64,000 nucleotides of DNA, taken from positions 1 through 64,000 of the forward strand of contig JAKSZP010009659.1 in the NCBI GenBank assembly GCA_022478985.1. The letters are read 5' to 3'. Each line of letters opens with the position of its first letter. Position 1 is the first letter of the stretch. The DNA comes from Massospora cicadina (Eukaryota; Entomophthoromycota; Entomophthoromycetes; Entomophthorales; Entomophthoraceae). The notes under the pieces are model-generated. The model ran no database searches. It had not been told where the DNA came from and worked only from the letters and a program-made list of their open reading frames with translations. Of this stretch, positions 1 through 12,229 are shown in pieces. Both the position numbers and the translations under genes were made by a program.

Positions 1-645
1 GGAATCCCTGGACAAACTGACTGTGACTCAGCCCGCCGCCAATATCATTGAAGTCAGTGAAATATGATTCATTTCTCCCTCAATCTCTATCTTGAAGATC
101 GCCAGATTACATCTAATCTCAAGGGCCCCAATCCCATGTTTTCTCAAGATATTCCTTTGTGGATCATCAACTTAAAAGGATATAACACAGAGAGAAAATT
201 AACAGTTAAATATCTATATTTAAATTCCATTAAAAGTTTTCCTATGCTTAAACATAACTATCTAAGTTCAAATTTTACTTGATGAACCTTCATAATAATT
301 GCAATGAGGTGCTCAGACCACGTATAAAATGGTTTTCACTTGTCTTATAATTATCTTTAACCCTCACCATAGTCACTTGGGTCTATCAGAGCAAGGCCTT
401 TCCATGTTTTCCAATCTCACAACTCACTACACCCAGACCCACTAGCTCTAGTGCTGTAACAGCTTGGTTCTTTTCTGGGTTGTTTTCTTATTGGTGGCTT
501 GCTGGAAACCCGCTGTTAACTATCTCTCATCTTACTCTAACGTCATTTGAGCGGCAATGCCCCTGTCATTCTGGCTCGCCTTTTGGGTTCTCTTGTATCC
601 CAATTGGCAAGGAAGTCTAAACTTTTTTCTTCCGCCTCCCTGACA
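1..645 (+). repeat. E1 left LTR (3' part only)
   Basis: It aligns along its length with 17265-17911; shared landmarks include the block around ATCTAATCTCAAGGGCCC (109-126) and the block around CTGGCTCGCCTTTTGGG (571-587). The copies differ at many positions and by small indels, so the element is old. The LTR end is set at the last shared TGACA. Short ORFs in it look incidental. Confidence 0.75.
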
Positions 646-721
646 TAATCAACTGTCCAGTGCTTCCAGCCATTTCTGCCCTCCTCTTTGAAATGGGTGA
701 TGCAGTGGCCACCATCTTTCT

Positions 722-1300
722 TGTTGGGATTCCCGCCTGAATCAAAAATTTGGATGAGGTAGATGATGGGAATCAAACCTAAGCCATCAAAAAGCTGAAG
801 CCAGTATTGGGGGTAATTTCCGATAAATTTTAAGCCCTCTCAATATTGGGGGCAATCCCCGGCTAATTTTGAGCCCTATTAATATTGGGGACAATCCCTG
901 CCTAATTTGGTCAAATAATAATCACCCAAAACCTCCTAATATTGGAGTTAAAACCCATGCTATGCGGCAAGCAAACCATATTTGACTAAGTTACTAAGCC
1001 TGCTTCAAAATCCTTGATTTGTAATAATAGATCTTAACTTGGACCTCTTGGAAATGGACTGGGTAACCTCACTGATCCCCCTTATAATTTTGATTCTAAG
1101 CAAATAAAGATTACACTCTTTTTTCTCCTTATTTAAGAAAAATTGGTCAAACATATCTAGAAATTATCCTTAAAGCGTAGTAACTCGAAAAAAGACTTTT
1201 CACCCAAGAAAGGCAACAAGGTATATTTCAACACTCAGGAGTTTTGGGCCCCTGGTTTATAAATAAAAAGGGACAAGAGGTCTAACCCTTGATCCGGACA
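722..1300 (+). repeat. E2 5' LTR
   Basis: It is nearly the same length as 6231-6810 and aligns with it throughout. The CAATATTGGGG unit occurs at 840 and 889, with a looser form near 810, so the LTR holds a small internal repetition. Directly behind the LTR, 1304-1321 (CCGGTGCTCCCTTCCAGG) occupies the primer-site position and shares GGTGCTC with the primer sites of E4, E6 and E9. Confidence 0.88.
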
Positions 1301-1369
1301 AAACCGGTGCTCCCTTCCAGGTCACCCCAAATTCACGGTGTAAAAAGATATTTTAAAATATAATATAAA

Positions 1370-2420
1370 CAATGGACAATAACAATTTTCGTTAGATCCC
1401 TCTCTGGATCAAGGACTCCTTAGATTGTGGCAATATTACCTGATCTAATACGTGGGATTGAACAAAGAATAATTACCATTGAGCAACGCCAACTTGAGCT
1501 TTATAATGTAACTACCAAGCTAAAAAGTGAACTTTGGCAGTTAGCCTCACTCGTTGCCACCAGTTAGGCCCTTAATGGCACCCATAAATGGGTTGACTCA
1601 ATAATTAAGGATGTCAACAACATAAAAAATTAAGTGGACGCCCTCCACCCTTATGAAAAGTTTAGCTGTATCAATTCCTCATTAAGAGAAAGTGTCTCCC
1701 CAAAGTTAGTTCATATTGTTCATCCGTTAACCTCCAAAGTAACACATTCAAACCATTGTTTAAAGAGAAGTACGTCCCAGGCGAAGGAAGTATCTTCATT
1801 TTCCTATTTTGCTATGAATCTGCCATGGAGGAAGCTACTGACTCCTAACTGCTTAAACACTTAGCCAACTGTCTTAGTTGCATAGCTCAAGCCAGTGTGG
1901 TATCTCATCTAATGCATTTCCAGACTTGAATATGATGCCAAGCCTGCTTTGCTATGGGAATTTATGAGTAACTTAACTTTATCTAACCAAAAGAAATCCT
2001 TTATAGGCATAATCCTCAAACGGGAAGAAACCTTCGCTGAGTTTGCGCACTGTTTTTACCTTGAGGCTCAAATGTTGGTCACCAAAAAGTCTTATTTTAG
2101 ATGTTGCTATCACTGCTTTGTTTTCAGCGTCTAAAAATATTCCTAACAATCTTTTTTACTTTAAAGTGGTGAAGTCTAACTGGACGTCTATACTCCATAT
2201 CAAGAAAGCAATTTTGGAAATTCTGGATAATCTGCTTAAACCCACTGGGCCCCCTCATTTTAATAATAATAAGCCTTGGGCCCAAGTGCTAATGGTTACA
2301 CCCCCCAAGTCGCCTACCCCCAAATTATTTTGCACTTTTTGCAAGAGAAACAACCATACTGTAGTCACTTGCCAAATCTTTCTACGTAGGTCGGCAGAAG
2401 ATCAGTCATTATAGGGCAAT
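1370..2420 (+). pseudogene. E2 gag remnant with CCHC zinc knuckle
   Basis: Broken frames give a coiled-coil-like stretch (IEQRIITIEQRQLELYN, about 1452-1505) and a capsid-like stretch around 1760-1850 (CYESAMEEATDS in one frame) that matches the E9 gag (AYESSMEEATDR). Near the end, 2331-2372 encodes CTFCKRNNHTVVTC, a perfect C-x2-C-x4-H-x4-C knuckle as in retroviral nucleocapsid proteins. Gag would form the particle and the knuckle would bind the RNA. Several stops and frame changes make it non-functional. E3 has the same knuckle with one Cys lost. Confidence 0.8.
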
Positions 2421-2429
2421 AGACTCCCT

Positions 2430-4330
2430 TTGCTGACAACAATCAAGTGCCTCAGGACCCTTGTACTATCTCTAATTCAAAGCCCAGAAACTCAGGGTGC
2501 TTTGTGTTAGTGGCGCCTGCAGAAGTCAATGTACCACTTCTTATCCAAGGGAATAAAGATCTTTAGCTTTCTTATTTTTATATTAGGCAGCTACCTAAAC
2601 AAAACTTGGAGATCAATTTCTCTATGAAAAGCCAAGCGCTGACAGATAATACATTTAAAAACATTGAGAATCCCTGAGCTTGGCCATGGCAAAACCCTCC
2701 ACTTGCTCTACTACTATTTCCCCACGAACGTTTACTACCCATTAATCCTCAGTTTGTATCTATGGTACTTTGAGTAGATGTAGTCATTCTTAAGGTTAAG
2801 GCCTTAGAAATGATTGATAGGGCTCACTAGTTAAAGTTATATCCTCCTGACTTATCCAGAGATTTTAAAATGGCTCCAGACTTGATTCACAAAGATGAAT
2901 TTAGAATGTCCAGAAATTGGACAACTAAAGCAATCAAGCATATTCCATCTAACCTCTTTGATTCAGAAAACTTCTAATTACTGCTCCCTCTATTACATTA
3001 GAAAATGATAAATATGAGTTGCTTATTGGAGTCCAAATGATGTGGGAGTTCAACAGCATCATCAACCATAAAGAAAAGCACCTTTCACTATTAGGGTATT
3101 GAATCCCTTTGATATTTGAACTCCCAGTCAAGAGTAAAGGAGCCAAAAAATGAACCTGCCTCCTTGATTATCCATCCTCCATTTGTAAAGTCGAATATCA
3201 AGTATTAAGAGACAAAACTAAGTTACCCCCTGAGGCTGTGGACGCTGAAGATGGGATCTCTATGTAAGCCCCCCTCCAATTACAATACATTCTGGCTCAC
3301 AAGTTATTGTAGATATGGGGATCAAGATTTTCTTCCCTCCTAATCGAAATTTGGAGCTAAGTGGACACTCATACCCTTTAATCATAGAAGCGTTGACCTT
3401 CCTGTGGATTTTGAAACCTGCCTATGAGAAATCTATCTCAATATTAATAAGGAATCTAGAAAATAAAAATCTTTTAACATCCCAAGCATGCCTTATTGCT
3501 TATGTAAAACCATGTCCCATTGAAAATATTGCCGACGTGAGTCATTTTAGCTCCTTACAGGATTTAGGATTTGATCCCCTACCCACAATAGCTCAGTTCA
3601 ACAGTAAAATTGGAGACAATCTCACTCCTAACAAACGCCAGAACGTCAAAGACCTCATTGAGGAGTATGTTGATAAATTTTCCTAAGGACCAAGTGATTA
3701 TATAATGTGTTGGAGGTAATTCACCAAATTGGGACCAAGGATCAACCTCCATTTAAATTCCGGATATACAGGAAATCTAAAGTAGAGGAAACTCAAGTGG
3801 CCTTAGAGTTACAGCAACTTTTGGAGGCTGGGTTACTTGTGCCTGCTAAAAGGCCAAAGGCTTCCTTACTTCTATTAGTTTGAAAGAAGGATGGTGGCCA
3901 CCATGTTATCATGGATTATCACCACCTCAATTAAATCACAAGATAGATAGCTATCCATTGCCGCTTATAAGTGATTCCTTACGCGTGATGTCAGGTTCCC
4001 ACTTTTTTCAACTATGGATCTCGCCAGTGGATACTGGAAAATTGATTTGTTAATGGAAGATAGTGAAAAATGTGCCCTCAATTAATGTGAAGAACTACTT
4101 GAGCTACTCAAATGCCGCAGTGGTTATGTAACGCCCCTGCTACCTTCCAACGCGCCATAGATGGACTTTTAGGTGACTTTAAACGTTCATATGTGCTAGT
4201 TTATCTCACCAATATTACCAGTTTTAAAACTTTTACTGAGAATATAAATCATCTTCAGTGAGTTTCCCAGTGGTTATAGCAAGCCTTTGATAAAACTAAT
4301 GCCGTCAAAATGCTCTATCTTTCAGAGAGA
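2430..4330 (+). pseudogene. E2 protease and reverse transcriptase remnant
   Basis: The protease part is badly decayed. At 3000-3120 the frame resembles the LLIGVQMMWEFN...HKEK...LLGY region that is better preserved in E3. The linker ORF 3315-3686 ends in the DLIEEYVDKFS helix that precedes RT in this family. RT motifs follow at 3790-4300: a former SPWASP block, the DLASGYWK block (about 4020) and a CNAPATFQRAIDGLLGDF block (about 4130). At 4202-4213 the catalytic box reads Y-L-T-N in place of Y-L-D-D, so both metal-binding Asp residues are lost. Many stops. Confidence 0.75.
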
Positions 4331-4512
4331 AATGGATTTAAAGCCATAAGGTAGGTAAAGTCGGAATATCCCCTATGGATAATAAGGTTATGGCCATTTC
4401 TAAGATTCCCCCTAAATCCATACAAGACATACAAGTTTTGGGGATGTTGTGATAATATTGTCAGTTTATTCCCCATTTTGCTGACACTTCCAAGCCTCTA
4501 ATATATTTATAA

Positions 4513-5000
4513 ATGAAGGGGATACACTTCAATGGAAAAAAGAGCAACAGCAGGACTTTACCTATTACGCTCAGCTCTCTCCCAATCATCAGTACTATAT
4601 ATCCCAACTTTGATAAACCATTTCTCCTTTTTATTGATGCTAGTGATATAACCATAGGAGCCATACTATTGCAGCATAATAAAAACTTAGTAGACCATCC
4701 TATCACTTACTATAATAAAGCCCTAACCAGAGCTGAATGAAAGTATAGCGTTACAGAGCGTGATTCTTGGCGGTCCTACTGGCCATTAACCATTTTTAAC
4801 CCTACTTATATGGGAATTATTTTTATGTTAATTACCAATCATTATTCCTTGAGATGGCTGCAACAAATGAAGGATCCTGATGCTAGGCTAGCCAGATGGG
4901 CTTTAAAAAACAAAATTAAGATTTTTCCATAATTCAACGTCCAGGGACCATCCACAAAAATGTGGATTGCTTATCTAAGCTCACTATATTAACTCTAACT
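4513..5000 (+). pseudogene. E2 RNase H remnant
   Basis: Frame 4513-4740 gives KPFLLFIDASDITIGAILLQ and then PITYYNKALTRAE, the first half of the Ty3/gypsy RNase H with its conserved Asp (IDAS). The second half follows in other frames near 4840-4910 and includes SLRWLQQMKDPDARLARWAL, which has the Arg residues that E9 has lost to TGA. The Glu-bearing helix region near 4750 is frame-shifted. Not functional. Confidence 0.75.
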
Positions 5001-5199
5001 GGCCCTGAGGAGGATTGACTCTACAACCTCTTAACCCAGTAACATCTATGAAAAGATGAATCTCTGATTCTTCAAAAGGAATAAAAAAAATTGGTGAGCC
5101 TTCAATTCAAAGATGGCCAACTGTACAGACTCATGTTCCAAAAATGATTTCCCTATGTACAACCTTCAGATTGAACAGAAGTCATATTAAAGGGGCATC

Positions 5200-6150
5200 A
5201 GCAAACTCAGCCACGAGAGAATTTAGAAAGCTTACAGTGGCTCAAGCCTCAAGGTTATTGGGAAGGAATGCTTGTTTTAACCCCAGGATGTATTAGAGTC
5301 CTGCCTGGTATGTAAAATCTAAGCTGGACCTAATCCATGATCTCAACATCTAAAGGTTCCACCTTATAAACCCTTCCTTATTATCAGCATTGATGTTGTG
5401 AGACCTCTCCCTCGAACCTCTGATAGGTGTCTGTTCTTTCTTAAAGCCATGGATCATTTAACTAAGTGTGTTGAATCTGTATCACTATTATCAGCTTTGG
5501 TAAAAGATACAGCCACATTTTTATATAATCAGATTATCACCCATAAGGGTGCCCTAACATAAATCTTTTTATAATGGGCAATACTTCTTATCAATGCTGT
5601 TGGAAGATTCAGCCGAACTTATGGGAACCACACAAGTATTTTCCACTCCCTACCATCATGCAACAAATGAAATGGTAGAGCAGGAAAATGGTACTCTAAC
5701 TGCAACCCTCCAGTAAAATGTCTGTGACTGACCCACTTCATTGGCCCCAATATTTGCCTAGTGCAATTCTGTCCTATAGAATCATCTATCATCGTATATT
5801 TAAGATGTCGCCCTTCCAAGCGTTGTACAGAAGAAATATCTAGCTGCCTTCTAAAGTACAGGCTATTCTCTACCAAGCCTTTCTTAAAGCCCCTGAAGTC
5901 TCTATGCGAAGTATTGCCAATAAAATTATCCAACTTCATGCTCTGGATTCCAAGAAATTATCTGCTACCACTAGAAGAAAAAATTAGTTTAATGACAAAC
6001 ATAAACCTCTGCACGCCTTCCATTCAGGTGACCTGTTCCTTTTCTATCACCATCAGCCAGGAGGTTGTGATAATAATTTGGGAACCAACTGGTCAGGGTC
6101 CTACAAAATCATTTATAAGTGGGGCAATGAACACTCAATTGTAGAGGTCG
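5200..6150 (+). pseudogene. E2 integrase remnant
   Basis: Around 5380-5480 the frame gives IDVVRPLPRT and AMDHLTKCVES, the first catalytic Asp block. The segment 5630-5700 corresponds to the region around the catalytic Glu, reading YHPTIMQQMKW in one frame, with the Glu block unrecognisable. The tail from 5805 reads MSPFQALYRR, then helices and GDLFLFYHHQPGG (about 6030-6065), the same C-terminal module as in E3 (11168-11473) and E9 (62110-62460). Frames change at least three times. This integrase type carries no chromodomain that I can see. Confidence 0.72.
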
Positions 6151-6230
6151 TTCAGGGTATCATAGTCAATAACAAACATAGTCACTTTCTTCATCTATTT
6201 CCCTCCCTTCGCCAAGATCTATAGGGGCAT

Positions 6231-6810
6231 CGGTGGGATTCCTGCCCAAATCAAAGATTCAGATGAGGTAGATGATGGGAAATTAACCCAAGCCATCAAA
6301 AATACTGAAGCCAGTATTGGGGGTAATTTCCGATGAATTTTAAGCCCTCTCAATATTGGGGGCAATCTCCGGCTAATTTTGAGCCCTATTAATATTGGGG
6401 ACAATCCCTGCATAATTTGGTCAAATAATAATCACCCAAAACCTCCTAATCTTTGGGTTAAAACCCATGCTATGCGGCAAACAAACCATATTTGACTAAG
6501 TTACTAAGCCTGCTTCAAAATCCTTGATTTTTAATAATAGATCTTAACTTGGACCTCTTGGAAATGGACTGGGTAACCTCACTGATCCCCCTTATAATTT
6601 TGATTCTAAGCAAATAAAGATTATACTCTCTTTTCTCCTTATTTAAGTAAAAATTTGTCAAAAATATCTAGAAATTATAATTAAAGCGTAGTAACTCTAA
6701 AAAGACTTTTCACCCAAGAAAGGCAACAAGGTATATCTCAACACTCAGGAGTTTTGGGCCCCTGGTTTATAAATAAAAAAGGACAAGAGGTTTAACCCTT
6801 GATCTTGACA
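6231..6810 (+). repeat. E2 3' LTR
   Basis: Matches 722-1300. It is preceded by ATAGGGGCAT (6221-6230), a short polypurine tract in the position seen before the LTRs of E3 and E4. The first bases are CGGT where the left copy has TGTT, so the terminal TG has mutated. Confidence 0.88.
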
Positions 6811-7190
6811 CTTCTTATGAATATTCAGTCATTAGCCTTCTTTTGTTGATTGTCTGCTCAATTGCCAATTTTATTAAGCAGTTCCTGGATGGCTTTGGAA
6901 AAATTCTTTCTGTCAACTTGTTCCATCACCCCTTACTTTCCTCTTGATCTGCCCTCACTATGGGAACTTCATGATTGGATTTGCCAACTTGGCCTGTAGT
7001 TCTGTTTCCAAAGCTGAACCAGTATTCCTTTAGTCACAGGCCCTGACGCCACCCCTGAATCCAAGTTGGTGTGATCTGGCTCACCTGTCTTTGCAAGCTC
7101 ATTGGTGTCTGCAGTAATGACTGTATCCGCCAATAAACAAAATTCCGCCTACTTTTTATTAATAGTAAAAATGAAATTGTTGATCAAAAG

Positions 7191-7480
7191 GTGATCTTTG
7201 AGGCTTTGGTTGATACTGGAGCAGCGGTTAACTTCATGAGCCTGGAGTTGGATCAACAACTTGAACTTTTCCTGGACTTGGGTCCTGTGGTTATGGTCAC
7301 CTCATCAGCCTCCCAGCCATCCTATAAAGTACGGTGCCCAGTACCCTTATCAGTACACCAGTTTAAAATTGTGATCACTTCTCAGCGATGCCTAACCTTG
7401 AGTTTACGGGTAACTTTGGGTGTGGGTTGGTGGCATCAATATCATGTGAAAATTCACCTTAATTTAATATGTTGTCATTC
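7191..7480 (+). pseudogene. E1 retropepsin-like protease remnant
   Basis: The reading frame contains ALVDTGAAVNFM, the active-site loop of a retroviral-type aspartic protease (Asp-Thr-Gly at 7212-7220), followed by a hydrophobic stretch as expected for the second beta sheet. The frame begins without an ATG, so it is an internal piece of a former gag-pol polyprotein, not a gene start. It precedes RT traces in the same orientation, the normal order in this family. In life it would cut the Gag-Pol precursor. The catalytic triplet is still intact although the polyprotein is not. Confidence 0.75.
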
Positions 7481-7729
7481 TTGAAAGGTCAGGCGGAGGA
7501 TGAGTTTCCCATATTGATTACCCTTACTAAAACTCAAGGCTGTGGATCAGTTACATATCTTGTTTCTCCTGTGGGTCTTCCACTGGATTTTCCAATGGAG
7601 TTAATGAATTATCATTGTATCTTTAATTCCGAGAAAGCAGACCGCCTTCCTCTTCATACATAATTTGACTTGGGTTTTTTAGACAATGGTTGGTGGCGAA
7701 CATAAACTGCCCACTGTATTTGCATACCG

Positions 7730-8330
7730 CGGAGGAGGAGGCTGCTCACAAAGCAAGGTTAAATGATATGCCCAATAAGAGTTAGCTTTTCAAAAAGTCA
7801 TCCTCTGTTGCCTCTCTCATTGTCTTTGCCAAGAAGACAGATGGTTCCATTTGTCCCTGCATGGATTATGGCCACCTTAATAATATCATAGTCCATGACT
7901 CCTACCCACTGCCTTTGAGACAGAAAATTGGCCAAGTGATTAACAAATCGCACGCGTTCTCAAAACTTGATCTGGTTAAATCCTTTAATCAAATTTAGTT
8001 GACGGAAGGTCAGTAATGGCTTACCGCTATCCAGACAAGATGAGAAATATTCCAATTTGAGTGATGCCTTTTGAGTTTCTAAATGCACCAGCAACATTCT
8101 AAAGGACGATCAATAATGTTTTGGGTTATTTCTGGTTCACCTGCATGGTCGCATAAGTTAATGATATCTTGGTACACTCTTCTACCCCCAGACAGCATGT
8201 GAAGGACTTAGAGTCAGTAGTGGCTGCCTTTCATAAGGCAGTTCTGTTTGCTAAGCCATCATAAGAGAATTAAATTTGGGAATAAGTCACCTTTTTGGGC
8301 AATCTCATCTTGAAAAATTAATATGCTATT
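7730..8330 (+). pseudogene. E1 reverse transcriptase remnant
   Basis: Conceptual translation gives FAKKTDGS, corresponding to the VKKKDGS motif, then DSYPLP, and then FSKLDLVKSFNQI, which holds the first catalytic Asp. After a frame change the segment around 8150-8175 reads as a stop, then V-N-D-I-L-V-H-S, where active RTs have Y-V-D-D-I-L-V-Y-S; the first Asp of the catalytic pair is therefore Asn. There are several in-frame stops between these motifs. The domain is dead. It lies between the protease and RNase H traces of the same element. Confidence 0.75.
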
Positions 8331-8539
8331 TCTCCCAGAAAACTAGATGCCATCCATGAGTGGCCTACTCCAACAACGCAGAAGCATTTAAGAAGCTTCT
8401 TGAGCACCATCTTATTCCTGAAAAGTTCTCTCCCGCTCTATCCCAGTTAACTGCCCCACTCCATCCACTCACAGGCAAGAACAATCCCTTATTCTAGATG
8501 CTCGAGTGTAGCAAGCATTTGATTAAATTAAGGAGGTGT

Positions 8540-8925
8540 TTTTATCGTCCCCCATTCCTAAGTACATGGATCCTTCTATACCCTATACTGTAGTGTACAA
8601 TGTATTTTCTCTGAATTAGGGGCAATTTTGCTCCAAGAGCATGATAGGCTGTAACACCCAGTCTCATATTTCTCCCTCAAGTTCTCTTCCACTGAGAAAT
8701 CCTGGGCCATCTACAATAAGGAGTTGGCAGCTGAGACTTGGGCCTTAACCCATTGGCGGTATTTCTTAAAGGCTGCTCAGTATAAGTTGACTGTGTGGAC
8801 TGACCACCAAGCTCTCTTATATTTCCGCAAGTTGCAGAAGTTGGGTCACTGGAAGGCTAAACCTATCAGAATTTGTGTAACTTCAACTTTAAATATGAGT
8901 TTGTGAAAGGAGCATTAATTATACT
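8540..8925 (+). pseudogene. E1 RNase H remnant
   Basis: The segment 8724-8906 encodes AAETWALTHWRYFLKAAQYKL followed by TVWTDHQALLYF. This is the RNase H region of Ty3/gypsy pol, with the TDHQAL motif and its conserved Asp/His pair. Upstream, 8560-8700 gives a decayed beta-strand region in another frame. RNase H removes the RNA strand during reverse transcription. Stops and frame changes on both sides show that it is not functional. Confidence 0.7.
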
Positions 8926-9209
8926 CCCCAATTATCTCAGCTGCAACCCCACACATTGTCCAGCTGACTAAGACAAGGAGGATCTCATCACAGTCATTAC
9001 ACGACTCAAATCTTTGCTCTTGTGCCTCCCATGGTTTTAGCAGCTGATCTAGCTCCCAACATGCCTTTGATTTCGCAAGCCTTAGCCGCAAAGACAACGT
9101 GTGCCAAAGAATGGAACCTTTGTAGCGGTTGTCCCTCCTTTCCTCCAAGCTTTCCCTCTATTTCCTTGGCCAAGGGGCTCCTCCAATTTCAGTTGTGGGT
9201 TTGGGTTCC

Positions 9210-10316
9210 ACCTCTTCTTCAAGCCGGAGCAATTCAGGCTCACCATGATTTTCCCACTGTCAGTCACCCAGGGAATAAGAAGTGCAATAATCTTATCAAG
9301 TGTACCTATAATTGGCTGAGCTTGTCAAAGGATGTCCCAGCATGGATTTCGGACTGTGTAACTAGTGAACAGGCCAAATTATATCGGTATGGTAGCAATG
9401 ATCTCTTGAAATACTTAGAGCAAACAGAGAGTCCCTGGACATTAGTGTCCATGGATTTTATTATTGAGCTCCCTCAGCTTAAAGGGGTTTACAGTAGATA
9501 TGGTGCTCGTAGACCTCTTTATTAAATTCTCCTTGCTTATCCCATGCTCTTCCTCCATCACTTCTGAAGAAACTGACCGCCTGTTTGTGCGTCATATACT
9601 TGATGTTTGGGCTCCTGCAAGTAATTGTCAGCAACTGTGGAACCCAATTTACGGTGAGTTCTGAATAAGCTCTTGACAATCTTGAAGATTATGCCCTGCC
9701 ATTCCACTGCATACCATCCAAAATTAGATAGTCAAATCAAACAGGTCAATCAGATCTTGAAGAAGTACTTGAGGTGCCACGCTTCAGATTCTCAGGATAT
9801 CTGGGAGGATAACCTTCCCCTCACATAAATTTCATACAATAATGGAACCCATGCATCAACGGGCTTCTCCCCATATGAATCGACCTTAGAATGTAATCCA
9901 TCGTTTTCCGTCATCCCATGCCTTCTCCCAGAGGTACCAGCCGCCGCCAACCACATTTATCACATTTGGGCCACAAAGTCCCTGGTTTGGAACATTTAAC
10001 TAAGACCATATGTTATTATAAACGGTTTGCAGATTGGAAGCAGCTCCTGGCTCGTGAAATAAAGGTGGGTTCACACATTATGCTTGACAAGCGCCACTTG
10101 AGGATGCAGGTGCCCTCATGCAAGTTTTCAAGTAAGCGCTCAGGTCCCCACCTGGTAGAAGAGAACTTGGTAAATGACGGCTTTTGTTTAAAATTGCCAC
10201 CCCACTGGAAGCAACACTCAATCTTCCATGTGTCTCAGCTGTCCCCATTCAAGGGGGTGATCCCCTTGGATCCAGAGCCCATTGTGATTGATGGCGCAGA
10301 GGAAGCTAAAATTTAG
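9210..10316 (+). pseudogene. E1 integrase remnant with GPY/F-type module
   Basis: From 9222 the frame gives an HH...HPG zinc-binding half and then MDFIIELPQ (first catalytic Asp, about 9450). Around 9715-9770 YHPKLDSQIKQVNQ corresponds to the YHPQTDGQTERVNQ block; the catalytic Glu has become Lys, as expected from one G-to-A change. The final piece, 9918-10316, contains SGPHLVEE, FCLKLPPHWK and FHVSQLSPF, the C-terminal GPY/F-type module. Frame changes separate the pieces. The chromodomain follows directly. Confidence 0.78.
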
Positions 10317-10329
10317 GCCATCTTGGCTT

Positions 10330-10494
10330 ACTGCAAAAATCTTGTCAATTGGTTAACATCTCATTGCATGGAAAGACTATCCAGTCTATGAGAACAGCTG
10401 GGTCAGCACTTAGAACTGTGCCAACTGCTCAGAGCTCATTAAAGCTTTCCACGCCATTCACCCTGATGCTCTAAATTTTCTCCCAAAGATTACT
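10330..10494 (+). pseudogene. E1 chromodomain fragment, cut by E3
   Basis: The frame around 10370-10490 reads GKDYPVYENSWVST, a stop, then NCANCSELIKAFHAIHPDA. The pattern of an aromatic pair followed by ENSWV fits the chromodomain core found at the integrase C-terminus of chromoviruses, which directs integration to modified histone tails. An in-frame TAG follows WVST. The reading is interrupted at 10499 by E3 and resumes after the duplicated ACGCT at 16535. Confidence 0.7.
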
Positions 10495-10499
10495 ACGCT

Positions 10500-11045
10500 T
10501 GTTGGGACCACGGGTGTAATACCTCATGTCCCTCAATTATTTTGAGGCCAGGGGACCCAAAGTTTCAAGGTGTTGAATTGCCTGTTTTGCTTCTCTTGGT
10601 TGGGAAGTCTTTTTCCAGATACTATGTCTGAAGAGGCAACTCCTAATAAAAGTATATCATTTTTACTTAAAATTGTGAAAAGGAGAAAAAGAGTGTCATT
10701 TATTAGCTTAACACCAGCTATATAATTGTAATTGGGGAGGTGTCTTTGGAAAAATCTAAGCAGCCCAATCCTAGATCTAAAATAAATTAATAGGGGATTT
10801 GGTTGCTGCCCAATTATCTCAGTTGAATTGCTTTTTCTTGTCTCATGACTTAGGTTTGAACCCCGAGGTTGGTAGCTCCTAGGTCCATGATTTGACAGTT
10901 TTGTTCAGGGTTGATCTCTGACTTTGATAATTGTCAACTTTCATCAGGTATTACCCTCAACAGAAGTTTGTGCTTTTTGGTAAAATTGAAATTAATTCCC
11001 ATCATCTGACGCAACTGAATCTGCTGCCAGGTAGGAATCCCAACA
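10500..11045 (-). repeat. E3 3' LTR (left on the + strand)
   Basis: Aligns with 15980-16529 over its whole length; the copies share, for example, CCTCAATTATTTTGAGGCCAG (10531-10551 and 16011-16031), which contains an AT-rich inverted repeat around CCTCAA and TTGAGG. There are scattered substitutions, more than in the E11 LTR pair. Confidence 0.92.
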
Positions 11046-11167
11046 ATACCCCCTCTAAATCTTGCATAGGGGGAAAACGGATGGAGAAAGTGACTATGTA
11101 TGCAGTTTACAACTGTGCCCTGAACAATATCTAAAATTGAGTGTTCATTTCCTCATTTATATATGAC

Positions 11168-11990
11168 TCAATAAGGCCCTGAACAGTTGGTTCCCAGTTT
11201 GTGATCATAACCTCCATGCTGGTGATGGTAGAATAGGATGAGGTCTCCTGGTTCGAAGGTGTGTAGAAGATCATGCTTATTATTTAATTGAGCAGTTTCT
11301 CTAATGGTTGTGGTGGACAGATTTTCAGCATACAGGGCCTGAAGTCTTATGATTTCATTTGCAATATTTCGCATAGAGACTTCAGGTGCTTCAGGAGAAG
11401 CTTGGTCCAGCATCGCCTGGACTTTGGAAGGAAGATGGGGATTTCTGCTATACAACGCTTGGAATGGTGACATCTTAGTGATTTAATGGTAACTAATCTG
11501 ATAGGCCAGAATTGTACTAGGCAAATATTGGGGCCAATATAGGGGGTCAGTCATAACCATTTTTTTGGAGTGTTGCAGTTGAAGTACCATTATCCCGCTT
11601 TACCATTCCATTGGTTGCAGGATGGTAGGGGGCGGAGAATACTGTGTAGTTACCATCTGTTAAGCTAAATCTTTCACCAGCATCAAGCGGAGATTTTGTC
11701 CATTATTAGAATTTATGACGTTAGGGCACCCATGCTGAGTGATAATCCTTTTTTACAAAAATATGGTAATAGCTTTTGCTGAAGCGATGGATAGCGATAC
11801 ATCTTTAATTCATTTAGTTAGATGGTCCACGGCTAATAGGTGGAACCAATGTCCATTAAAGGCCTAAGGAAAAGGTCCCACAGCAACAGTGCTAATAGTA
11901 TGGAATGGTTCACATGGTGGGACCACTGGATGTTGAGAGTGGTGATTAGGTCCAGCTTAGCTTTTAAATACTAGGCAGGATTTCCAGTAC
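11168..11990 (-). pseudogene. E3 integrase remnant
   Basis: The last 101 codons (11473-11168) are open and read MSPFQALYSRNPHLPSKVQAM, then helices and FEPGDLILFYHHQHGGYDHKLG, ending in a GPY-type NCSGPY. This is the best preserved copy of the integrase tail in E2 and E3. Upstream, around 11650-11900, the catalytic-core blocks are visible only as fragments (for example a VDHLTK-like stretch on the - strand near 11825). The core has stops. Confidence 0.75.
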
Positions 11991-12229
11991 ATCCTGAATA
12001 GAAACAAACAAACCCTCCCAATAACATTGAGTTTTAAGCCACTAGTAGGTTTTCTGAACTCCATGGTTGACTTACCAATGTCACTCTAATATGACGTCGC
12101 TTTGAGCATATGGTCTTACATAAGGCACCCATTGGTTAGACACAAGTTTTCATAACTTTCCGTTCTTAACTTTGAGATTTGCCGATCTTTTTGCTAATTC
12201 CTTTTGGAGGGTCAGGGATTTGTCCCTCC

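Larger units (their letters stand above)
722..6810 (+). mobile_element. E2: Ty3/gypsy retrotransposon inserted in E1
   Basis: A complete but decayed element of 6.1 kb. LTRs are 722-1300 and 6231-6810, starting at TGTTGGGATT (CGGTGGGATT in the right copy) and ending in TGATCCGGACA or TGATCTTGACA. Flanking five-mers are TTTCT (717-721) and CTTCT (6811-6815), a target duplication with one change. The order inside is gag with a zinc knuckle, protease region, RT, RNase H and integrase, all + strand. It lies 76 bp behind the left LTR of E1. Its gag, integrase tail and leader resemble those of E3 and, less closely, E9, so the three form one family. Confidence 0.88.

Noticed and set aside
10850..10880. 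T-loop-like GGTTTGAACCCC as a tRNA gene
   Set aside because: It is inside the E3 LTR, there is no acceptor stem or anticodon arm, and the other LTR has lost the motif.
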